DNA of 64,000 nt from the NCBI GenBank assembly GCA_017506865.1, contig JAFCMP010000544.1, positions 496,001 through 560,000 on the forward strand, in the 5' to 3' direction. Every line of letters begins with the position of its first letter. Within the stretch, counting starts at the first letter, position 1. The notes beneath the pieces were generated by a model. The model did no database searches. It was given only the letters and a program-made list of their open reading frames with translations, and was not told the origin of the DNA. Both the position numbers and the translations under genes were made by a program. Positions 48,476-60,400 of the stretch are shown here, in pieces. The DNA is from Tribonema minus (taxonomy: Eukaryota; Sar; Xanthophyceae; Tribonematales; Tribonemataceae).

Positions 48476-51400
48476 ATGTCGCAAAAAGTGGCGCTGCTTG
48501 CGACTGCGGCGGTAGCGGCAGCTGTGATATATGCAGGCCTGCAGCGTAGGCGAAAGGATGCTGCTCGGCGCACCACGGTGAGTGTGCCAGCGCAAGAAAC
48601 TCACAGATTGCTGGTGTTGTCACGTCATTACACGAGGTCGACCAGCTCACTCATCGCAGTCTCATAACAGCATTGAGAGTATTCAGTGCAGGTGTCTTCA
48701 TCGTCTTTCGCGGCATCCGCCACCGTGCCCGTGCCGCCGTTCTCGAAACTCATGTACAACAGTAAACTTCAAGTTTGTGTTAGAAAAGAGAAGATGCATC
48801 ATGTCTCTGTGCAGCAGCTGCGCCAGCCGATCAACCACCTCTGCGCCTAGGCGCAGCTGCACTTCAGCTCGATTTCTTTTAAAAACCAAGCAAAGTTGCA
48901 TGATCACTTGTTTTGCCATCGAAATACGATCATTCACGAACTGCGCTGATGTGAAGGTCGAGTGCCGTGGCCACCAACTCAGATGTCATAGCATGGCCGT
49001 CCCTCGCACCCTTACAGCTGTACAGACCAAGCAGGATCGTCTTTCACAGCAGCTCAATTGCGCCAAAGCTGTTGTGTGCCCGCCAGATGTTCAAATCCAT
49101 GCGTCTGCACCACGTGAACCGAAGGTGTTGATTTGGGCTGTGGTTGGTATTTCTGATGACAATTGCTGACCAAACTCGACAACAAACTACCTTGTTTCCT
49201 TGTGCATGCGTTCGTTGCAGCACACGCTGGCATGGACAGGAGCGCTGGAGGATATACCAGAGAACGAGCCGGTGCTGCTCATGGAGTGCAATGTGAGTAA
49301 CTGCCAGCGTCGGTGCTGCTGCAGGTTGCTTTTACACTTATGTGCGCCTCTGCCACACCTATCAAAAGTGATGGCTGGAGCTTCAGGTGACCTTTTTTGC
49401 GATTCTTCGTGATCTTGCATAAAGCATCACCCAGCGTGTTGCTTTGCCAATCATGGACCAATCATGCCAGAAGCTGTTGCGGCGTGTCGCCACCAGTGGC
49501 GGAAGTGGTGCGCCATGTCATTACTTGCCTATTGGCAGGTGCCCTGTGTCAAGGCTGCACCACCACTTGTACCGCTGCGTGCTTCATTGAGCAGGCTCTA
49601 GTGCGACCACTGCTACATACAGCTGTAGCGCTGCCTGCGCTGAGTGACACATCGTGCACAGCCGTAACACCCACAACTGAAAAGCACATTTGCTTCATGG
49701 CAGCTTTCACCATCCCCCACTGTATCACTCATCAGGCACACAAAGCCCGTGCAGCTGCGATTAATTTTGGCTGCTGGGCCACCATGTCGCGCCGCTGTCC
49801 ACTTATTAAAAAAGAAGCATTCTTTACACCACCACAGCGCACCCTGCTTTGTATGTATAGCACGGCCTCGCCCTTGCATCGGCACTTGCCATCCCGCAGT
49901 GTTTCATGGACCAGGCAATGACACCCGCACAAGCTAAAGTAGCACCGGCGATGACACGGTGCTGCTGTACAACACAGGTTGCAGCGCTCAGCTCAGCATC
50001 ATTCACTTACAGACACGACACGCGCTGCCGCTGTCCTGCGTCTCGCTTCGTTGCATATGCTTCACAGTTTATATTCAAGATGTACACGTGTCAACCACAG
50101 TCATTAGGTGGAAGACACTTGCGGCAATACAAATACCATGAAATCGGTAACTGTGACAATCGTACCATTCATGTATAAAATGTAAAGGTGACAACGGACA
50201 GTGGTGGAAGGCACTGGCGGCTGACCACTCCTTGTCACCCAGAGCTCTACGATACTTTGATTCATTTCCACGTACACATATACACATAGGCATGAGCGGC
50301 ATCGGCAGTGACATGGCGCCGCTGGACACTGCGCCGACGCTCCGCTCATCATCATCCACTCGGAGATGCAAACACGTGCTGCCGCTCTTTTGCGCCTCGC
50401 TGCGTTGGCTCAGCATCATTCACTCTTATGCGTCTCGTTGCGTTGCCTCACTGCTCAGGCGCTGGTGGGCGAGGGCGTAGTCTGGGACGCCAAGACGCAG
50501 GCGCTGCGCTGGGTGGATATCGAGGGGCGCCGCCTGTACCGGCTGCGCTATCAGACAAGGTAGGCATCGTACGACATGCGTACATACATACGTGCGCGCC
50601 ATGCGTACACACATACATGCATACATTTTGCATGTGTCGCGCAGTGGGGGCGCGCGTCCTGTCTCCATAGCAGCGCTGTAGCGAGCGGGGCGGGCACGTG
50701 TTGTGAGTTATGCAATGAGGGCCAACGCCTGTATGTATGTGTGTGTGTGTACCGGCTGCGCTATCAGACGAGGTATGCATGGTGAGTACGCCGTGCCCTG
50801 TATGTGTAGCATACATGTCATTCAGCGGGGGCATGCGTTCTGTATGGCAGTGCTGTGGCGAGCGGGGCAGGCACGTACTTCAAGTATTGCGGGGTGTGTA
50901 ATGACGACCGCCGCCTATACCGGCTGCGCTATCAGACGAGGTGGGCATGTTACGCCACAAGTCGTACATGCGTGCACAAGTGCATGTGTCGCGTAGTGAG
51001 GGCGTGCGACCTGTCTTCTTGGCAGTGCTGTAGCGAACGGACCAGGCACGTACTTCCAGGTATTGAAATGTATGCAACGAGGGGCGGCGCCTGTATGTGT
51101 GTGTGCGTGTAACGGCTGTGCTATCATACGAGGTATGCATGGTGAGTACGCCGTGCCCTGTGTGTGTACAGCATACATGTCATGCAGCGGGGGCATGCGT
51201 TCTGTATGGCAGTGCTGTAGCGAGCGGGGCAGGCACGTATTTTGAAGGTATGCAACGGGGGTGGGCGTGGGTGTCTGTACCGGCTGCACCATCAGACGAG
51301 GTAGGTAAGTAAACATGTTACGCCATGCACTGTATGTGTAGCATTCATGTCATGCGGCTGGGGCGTGCACTCTATAACCATAGCGTGCTATGGCGAGCGA

Positions 51401-54400
51401 GGCAGTTACGTGCTTCCTGGTGTGTAGCGAGGGCCAATCCCTGTACCTGATGCGCCACCAGACGCACGGCTCAGTCGTCCTGCCATCTTGAATGTGACCC
51501 ACCGACCACGCCTTATGCACACCCGTCGCAAAGCGCCATCGCACCTCACGTTGAAATTCAAAACGCCCGTGCTGCTGCCGCAGGGAAGTGGTGTCGTGGG
51601 AGCTGCCGAAGCGCGTGAGCATATTACAGGCGCTCAGGCAATCTTCAACTCTGACTCACCAGTCAACTGTGATGCACCCGCCTTGAATGAAACCTCATGT
51701 TGAAGTTCACAATGCCCGTGTTCGCCGCAGGGAAGTGGTGTCGTGGGAGCTGCCGAAGCGCGCGAGCATGGCGTGCCTGCGCGAGGGCGCGGAGAGCGAC
51801 AAGGCGACTCTCCCACTTCTCATGGGGTTTGAGGTTCGTGGCGCGCGGTCCTATGCTTGCACCTGGTATCGTGTGCTCATGGGCTTTGAGGTTTGTGTGC
51901 ACGCTGACTCTCCCAATGCTTGCGGTTCACATGTGAACTTGGTTGTGGCTGCGTCAGTTTGACACCGGTGTGCTGCGGAGCTAATGCAGTGCACTCCTGA
52001 CTTTCTCGGCTTGGCCTAGGGTCAAACATGCTACAGTCTGGGATTTGTTTAACGACTCTCCCCCTGCTCATGGGGTTTGAGGTTTGTGTGCACGGCGACT
52101 CCCCCATCGCTCGAAGCTCGCACTGTACTGCGCAGCTGCTACAGTGCACTTGTGACTTACTCGGCTTGGCCTAGGGTTATGCTTCTGTGTACTTATGCCT
52201 GGGTTTTGTTGGGCGCTTCTCGCACTGCTCATGGGCTTTGAGGTTCGACTCTCCCTACGCTTGAGATTCACTATGCCTGGTCGTGGCGGCGTCAAACGAC
52301 ACTGGTGTTCTACACAGCTGCTGCAATCTGCTCGTGACTGGCCTTCACATGCTACAGTCTGAGTTGTGCTTGACGCACTTCAAGCCGCACTGCAACCCTC
52401 ATGACAAGCAAACAATGCCTTGCGCAATCCTTGTAATTGCGGCTCCTCTTCAACTGCTGCACGTTTTACGCCGCAAACGCGTGCCCGCGCAGGACGGCTT
52501 TGCCCTCTACAACCCTGAGACGCGCGCGACGCAGTACCTCCCCGGCGACTACGTGCAGGTGTGCAGTTGAAGTCCTTGTTGAAGTTGCATGCCCGCTCTC
52601 ATGCACATGGCCTGTGAAGCGTACGCTCCAAGGCCCCTTCACGCACCCCATCACAAAGTCGTGTTGTGTGTATTGGGCTGCTCTGCACGCTCTGAAATTG
52701 ACTTCCTTCCCGTGACGGCAGCGTTTTTATTTCCTGGCTGCGGAAGAGTACCAAGGGTCAGGGTGAGGGTTGAGGTTATACAGAAACACCATGGCCTCGT
52801 CTCAGAGGGGTCACATCGCGCGCACATGCACACACACGCCCTCTCTCGACCATTGTGGCTGCAGAAGTGTACTTGAAAGATCAGGGATAGGGTTAGGATT
52901 GTACAGATAAAGCACGGCCCTCGTCGGCTGTGTGTCATTTCCTGGCTGCAGAAGTGCGTTTGCGGTGGGGAATAGGTGTACGGTTGCATAGATCAACCAG
53001 GGCCTCGTTTTACAGTACTTCAGGCTTGCACGTGTACGCATACGCGCTATTTGGAATATCACGTCAGTGGCGGAGCCGTGCGCTGGAGCCTCGTGCAGGT
53101 CCGAGTCTCGACACTGCTGATGCAGTACGTAACGTAGTTTGTTGTTGACCAGCAGAAGTAGGATCGCGTGCGGACACGGTGCTTGCGGGTGTCTGCTTTG
53201 CTTTCACTATTGTGCCGTCATGCAGATGCCAGCTTTACTGTGGAATTAGCCGCTTTGAAATTTAAATGGTTTGAAATTGCTTGAATTTTCAAGCAAAACC
53301 ATAACTCAATTTAATCAAAAAGTTTTCCATCTTTCAGATGCTAGCTTGACTGTGACAGTGGCCGTGCGCCGGCCCGAACAGCACACCGCGAAGTCAACGC
53401 ACTCATATGCCCTGTGTCCTCCCTGCGTGCCCAACAGGAGGGCAACATCCGGCTCAACGACGGGCGCTGCGACAGGTGAGCGCTGCCCCCTGCTGAGCAA
53501 CGCCACATACATTTGTCTCCTGTATGGCAGAAACAAACCTTTTCTGTCCGCCAATTGACTTTATCAACTTTGTCTTCACAATTTCACCTTTTGCTTTTGG
53601 TCTTGCACTACGCCGGGTGAGCGCTGCCACTGGGCTCCACGGCCTGTCCACCCAGAAGTGTTTTGTGGATTTATAAATACTTCTGCTTGTAGCAGTATTC
53701 TACTTTCACGACCCCGTGGTTGATGCCACAGATAAGGTGGAGGCTTTGGCGCACCAGCGCGAGCCTCGGCGGTAGTGCCACTGCATATGAAGAGCTGCGT
53801 AAGCACGCCGCTTGTTCGGCGCGTTGTAGTGCCAACGCCTGCAACGGGCACCGGTAAAATGAAGGCTGCGTGTCGCAGCAGCGCTTTGTCAGCGTTTTGT
53901 GTTGGCCCCTGCATGTGCCAATCACCAGTGTGATGATGCCCGTGTATCCTGTATGATGATGCCTACATACCCCCATGCGATGATGCCCACATACCCAGTG
54001 CAATGATACCTACATACCTCATGTCATGACGCCTACATACCCCATGCCATGATTGCTGATGTGTATACCTACCTTGTGCGATGATACCTACATACCCCAT
54101 GCCATGATCGCTGATGTACACCTACCTTGTGCGATGACGCTTACATGCATAATGCGACTCTGCATGCCCACGCGTGCTGCCGCGCGCAGGCAGGGCCGCC
54201 TCGTGTGCGGTGGCGTCAACCTGGACCATATCGACGAGGCACTCGACGTGTGGCACGCTACAGTCAGCACGTACCAGGTACGTCCGTGTGTTGGGCATGT
54301 GTTGCAACGCAGCGAGCTGCTGCTCACTAGCCTGTTGCTGCACACCGACAGAAGTAGACACCAAGGTGACCAATGCAACACAAGATCGACGCCAGTCGTG

Positions 54401-57400
54401 TGCTGCTTGCTGGAGGTGATCGTATTGTGGTCTGTGTACCGGCAAATGTGTCTGCCGTAACCATCAGGTGCTAATGCCGGCAACGAACATGTAATTGACA
54501 TATGCTCCAACAGCAAGAAAAACGGCAACCATTCAAAAAACAAATAGCACTCAAAGGGATCTGCATGCACTGAAATGGGAGCCAGTTCTTCATAAAATAT
54601 GGAAACAGTTCGCAAGGGATCCGAACAGCGGTCGCCTTAGCTTGCGGCAGCTAAGGGGCAGAGTGAGCGAGTTGCTCGCGCAGCAGCAGTTACAGGTGCT
54701 GTGTTGCTTGCCGCCGTGAGGTTTGGATCCGTGAACCCTAAGGTTAGGGTTCAGCGCTGCCTGGCTTAGGGTTAGGGTGAGGGTTAGGGTTAGGGCTTGC
54801 GCCTGTGCGCAGCGCGCTCTCTCGCTTTCAGGTCAGGTTGGGGTCAGGGTTAGGGTTGCCGACGGCGCGCGCGCAGTTTACGCCCCCATCATTACTGATG
54901 TCCTGTCACGGTGCATCAAGCTCTGCCGATACGGCTGCGTCCGCAGCGTGATAGGGTTATGGTGCTGAGGCATGCTGCGCTCGCTGCATTTGACGCCGCT
55001 GACTGCGCTGCTGCTGCCAGAGTGTCTCATGCCGCTGCCACCGCTGGCCAGGCCTCTTGTCTAATCCTAACCCCAGCCCTAACCATGACCCTAACCCCAA
55101 CCCCAACCATGACCCTAACCCCTGTGCACAGCTCGTGCTCCACCTGATCCGCCAGTGGCGTTTGTGCGTCCTACGTACGTCCCACAGCAGCTTCTTGTCG
55201 CGCTATCCGTTGGACGCCGCTGACTGTGCTGCTCTTGATGTCTTTCACGTGCGCAGATTGGAGAGGACATGCGCGCCAATCAGGTGCTGCCGGGTCCATA
55301 CAGGTCAGTGATCGCCGTGTTCCTTGTGCCACCGCCTTGTGAAGCAGCAGGCTCTCTCGCTTTCTCTCTCCGTACTTCAAATGGGGACCAGTTGTAGAAT
55401 GGGTACTATTTGCAATCCAAGGGGGAAGTTGGCAGTGTGCCAAATCACACCTCGTGGTGACAGGCAGCCAACGAGTGTAAGGCACAGCTGCAGTAGAGGC
55501 GATAGCTGGTAGGCACAGTTGTACTTCAAATTGGCGCCATATGCCATACTTGCAGTGTACAAAACACAGCGCTGATTGGGGCTCGTTGAGCGCATTACCG
55601 CATGGCATCTCAGCATCACTACGGAACTGTGCGCCCCCATGGACATGGAGTGACAATCGGTGCTGCAGCCAACGTGTATGTGAGGCTCTCCTGATGTCTC
55701 ACTGAGGAGCGGGCTGTGATTGCCGAATGCTACGCGTTGTGCTTTCGCCACAACGCAAGGTCTTAATATGTGCAGCTCTTGTTTGTGCATTAGCGGACCG
55801 TGTGTATTGCATGCAGCTGTCTCCTGTCAACGGCGAGGCATTGCTGTACACCCCGCTGTAGACAGATCAACAGTTTATAGAGCGTCATCAACAGCTGCTC
55901 CATGCCATCTTGAAATGCACCATTATGCACCTGTCAAGCACCTGCATTGTATGCGCTGTATTGTATGCAGCTGTCTCCTGCCAGAGGCGAGGCATCGCTA
56001 TACACCTTATGGGCAGTTTGGTACTTGATAACGTCATCAGCAGAAGCTTCATGCCATCTTGAAATACCTTTACCTACAAGCACCTGTCAAGCACCCGCAC
56101 AGCCGGGCTCACACGCTCCTGCTTGCCCTTGCCGCCACTGCTGGTCGCTGCTGCAGATGCTACAATGCGACGAGCTTCAGCCCAGATGGCCGCACCATGT
56201 ACATGGCTGACACGCCATCAAAGTGAGTGTTGCACACGCGCAGGTTCGTAGCGATTTGAGTTATGGCAGTTACGATCAAAGACGTGCATCAGTGCTGGCC
56301 GCAGCTGCGGGGGGGCACGACTCAGTTTCCTAACCGCAATGGAGGATATGCCTGTGCCGAGCGCTGAGCATGCAGTTGAGCACTGTGCATGCAGCGCAGG
56401 CAGTGCCTTCCATGCATAGTGCCCATGTTGCGTGGCCGCTGTTGCTTGTGCTTTGTCAGAGGCGGTGAAGAAACACGCGCAAGAGCACCTAAACTGCTTG
56501 GCGCCAGTCTGGATGAGCGCTGCTGTAGGCATCTTGTCGTATTCTGGCAACCAATTCCGCGTTGTTAAGGGCAGCAGAACGCTCCCAGGGTTCTTCTCAG
56601 CATGGCAAAGCCTTTGTGTCTGAGATGGAACCCGCAGCGGCGCATATGCTGCGCTGCCATCGCTCTGCGCAACATACTTGCTTGTGCTGCCTCTGAGCGT
56701 TTGCCGGTGCCACAGGTTAGGCTTAGGATTAGGGTTAGGGTTAGTGTTAGGGTAACCCTAACCCTAACCCAAGGTGCCACAGTCGCTTTCGGCCTCGTGT
56801 TATTGACTCAGCTCCTGTGACACTCAAGTCGGCAACAGCGCCACCATGTGCACCGGAGCTGATCAGTGTCTGCATCAGATGCAGCGAGCATCTTGCGCGT
56901 CATGAAAGTTTTGGCAATTTTCGTTGTTGAGAAGTGTTAGTCATGGCGTTGCAACTGCAGCGAGCGCAGGCAGGCTGGTGTGTACGGGTAGTGATGATGC
57001 TCAACAAGCTGGGAATCTATGTATGAATGCGACAAGTTGAGTGTGCCCCCCCCCCCCCCCCCATGTCTGGCCAATGTAGTGCAACAGCATGTACTTCTTC
57101 TCTTGAACTCTCAGACTCGCAGTGATGAGCATTTGGTTCATCCTCTTTTATGCTATTTCTTCGGACAGGCAGATACTGGCGTACGACTATGACCCCATGA
57201 CTGGCAACATCTCCGGCAAGCCGCGCGTTCTCAAAGGTACGTATGGGTATGGCATTCTTATATACTTGGTTGTAACTGGCATACGTGCGCATTTTTGCAC
57301 CGTGAACATTGTCACATGCGGGAGCACACGCGTCGAACACAAGTTGGCCTCCAGTGCACTCAGTCGAGCAGTTGTAACTGGCACACGTGCGCTTTCTTGC

Positions 57401-60400
57401 ACAGTGACACAACACGCGGGAGCACAGGCGTAGAACACAAGTTGGCCCCATTTGCACTCAGCCGAGCGGTTCATCGCTCACTGTGCAGAGTTTTTATATG
57501 TGGCAAGTGCCACTGACCAGGAAACTGTTAAGGTCACAATGGCATTGTTGCAGGCAGGCATCCACCCACTGCTGAGTTTTGACGTACGGCAGAGGTCCAA
57601 GAAACAAGGCTCATTTGCCTGCGGTGCTTACCACACTCGATGACATGCATTGAAGCGGGAGCCTTGCGTTCTGAACCAACAGTGTTCTGGACATTCAATG
57701 AGCATAATGTCCATGCACGGCCTGTCAGCAAAATTTGCTGTGCCCTTGCAACCTCGCTGCGTTCGCTTGTGTACTCCGCCGTTGCACTGTGCAGAGGACA
57801 GGGACTCTCACTGCCTTTCAGGGCTTTGAAGTACAAATTCAAGTTGACAATACATGCTTGCAAGCCACAGCGGTCTGGGTGTTTGTGCTGTAGATTGTCT
57901 GCTCACCGCCAAGCTTGCTATCAAAGGACCGTGCCTTGAAGTATTTGCCAGCGGAAGCTACCCTCCTGTTTCATGGTGGTTGCCTTAGGCGCCCTGCATG
58001 CGGCGGGCCTTAGAACCCTGTTGCCCGTGCATACAGTCAGTGCCATTTTCCTCTGATATTGCGCTGCTGCAGAGCTGCTGGACCAAAGGCACGATCAGCA
58101 ACATCTCTGACGAGCTTCAACTGACTCACCTGTTCCATCATCGCCATGGTTGCTCGTGCTGCGCTTGCAGAATTCACGGAGGAGGAGGGCAACCCCGATG
58201 GCGCGACAGTGGATGCCTCAGGTGTGTATTGACAATGTAGTCTCATCACACCCCGAAATGTGCACATGCTGTCAGAACTATAAAGACAAATACTTTTATA
58301 GGTCGCTGAAGCTAGTTGTTTTGTACTGTTCACATTGTGCTTCCCGTAGGAATTGAACTTGTGTTCAAGGCCTTATTAGCCCCACAAGCGATTAGCGTAG
58401 CCACTAAGCTGTCAGACTTACCTATATGGGGCGCCAGCCATGGTCTCTCTGCAGCGCGTTGTGCCTTGCGAGCACCGTGTGCCGCCGCTTATTTTGAAAG
58501 CGATGCGCCGCCATTCTTTTTGTGCGACGGGAGGCTCATGTTCGTGCACAGGCTGCCTGATGATTCTCCTGCCTGCACCAGTACGGGCAAGGCGGATGCG
58601 CGACCGTTGCCTTGGCGCTTGCTGATTGCTCCTGTGTCAAATCACCCGGAAGGGCGATGGTCACTCAACACGTGCGTTTGGCATATGGTGCTGCTACCAC
58701 ACTTGAGGTGTGCGCTGTGCCCACCGCTCGTCGCCGGTGAACATGCGAACGGTTAGGGTTAGGGTTAAGGTCAGGGTTAGGGTTAGAGTTAAGGTTATGG
58801 TAGGGTTAGGGTTAGGGTAAGGGTTAGCTCTGGGCAACAGCGCCGCGCACTGCAAAGTGTCAGTTTGCGACAGGCGCGCATTGCGCAACCCCCTGCTGCT
58901 GGCCCTGTTGTTGACAGAGTACATGTAGCGCACTCTGCGAGGCACTTTGCTTCGGGCAACCTCCTGCTGATGCCAGTGAAAAACAAGTGGCACTTTGCTT
59001 TGGACGCGCATTGCTCAACCCCCTGCTGTTGTCAGTGCAGCACACTGCACAGTGTCAGTTGACCTCCAGCACTACTCACGCTCTGTTGCATGCGTCGCGC
59101 GCACCGCGCAGGGAACGTGTGGGTGGCCGAGTTCTGGGCGGGCCGCATCAACTGCATTGCGCCAGACGGCTCCACAGTGCGCAGAATCGAGATACCGCAT
59201 GTGAGTCAGGGGACACGATGTTACGTGCATGCGGCTGCTGGTGCAGGTTTATAAGAAGTGTGGAACACTTGTGACTAGAGTAAAGGACACATCGATGCTT
59301 TGGCATCAACAGTTGTGCGCGTTTTAAGTGCATCGCGCCAGGCGGCTCTACAGTGCGCAGAATTGTGATACCGCATGTGAGTCAGGGGACACGATGCTGC
59401 ATGCACGCGGCTGCTGTCACTGGTTCATAAGTAGGGCTGAACACTTGTAGCTAGGGTTAGTGACAAATGAAATGCTTTCGTACCAACAGACGTGCACGCC
59501 TCGATTGCCAATGCTGTAATGGAGCTTGGCGCTGTTGTGCACGGTGGCGATGGCCTTGATTTGCGCACGCGGTGTTAGAGGCGATTCCTGAGCTGTGATG
59601 TGGCGACAAAACCTCTGCACAGGGTTCTGATACCACATGCGACGCAGGGAACGAGGTGTCATGGAAACGAATCAAAAGATCGTAGAGCTTTAGGTGACAA
59701 AGGATGGTTAGCCGCAAGTGCCTTCCACCAATAACCGTGGTCGCCGCTGCTGCAGTCATTGGCCACGAGTCAAACAGTGCCATCATATCCACAGGTCAAA
59801 AGACTTCTGTGTGTCATAACCTGCAGTGTCATGACCGCCATTACGGTACCGTGTCATATATGTAGCAGTGCTGTGCCTGTGAGTGTCGTGGGTGCTAGTC
59901 ATAGAGCCGAGGCGTGGCACCGTTGCAACCGGGCACGATATGCACGACTGGGTATGTATGCTCAAGCGGCAGCCTTGACAGCAGCCCCGACAGAATCGAT
60001 TACACCTGCATGTCAGTTCAACTTACCTTACTGACCACTCGCAACTGCACTTGGGCCATGTTTACATGGAGGACCGACAGCGCTGTTAGCAGTGCGTTTG
60101 TTTGTCTGTCCAACTCAGTTGCCTGCCATACTGGAGCAAGAATCCCAAAGCTCACAGTATCAAATTTCACATTTTATCTGCTGCTGACTGGTGATGTTTG
60201 AGGTACTGCTGCTCACACTTGTTTCTTGTGTTACACGCATGCCTGACAGAGATGTTGAGTCATGTATTTTTCCCCCGTCTGTCTCGCACGCCTGCCCTAC
60301 TGGAGCAAGAAACCCCAACACTCACATTCCCCAAAACTTGGGGCGTTTTTTTCTCTGCTACTTTTTCAATTTGTTTGTGTTATGCAGGCCAAGCGGACCA

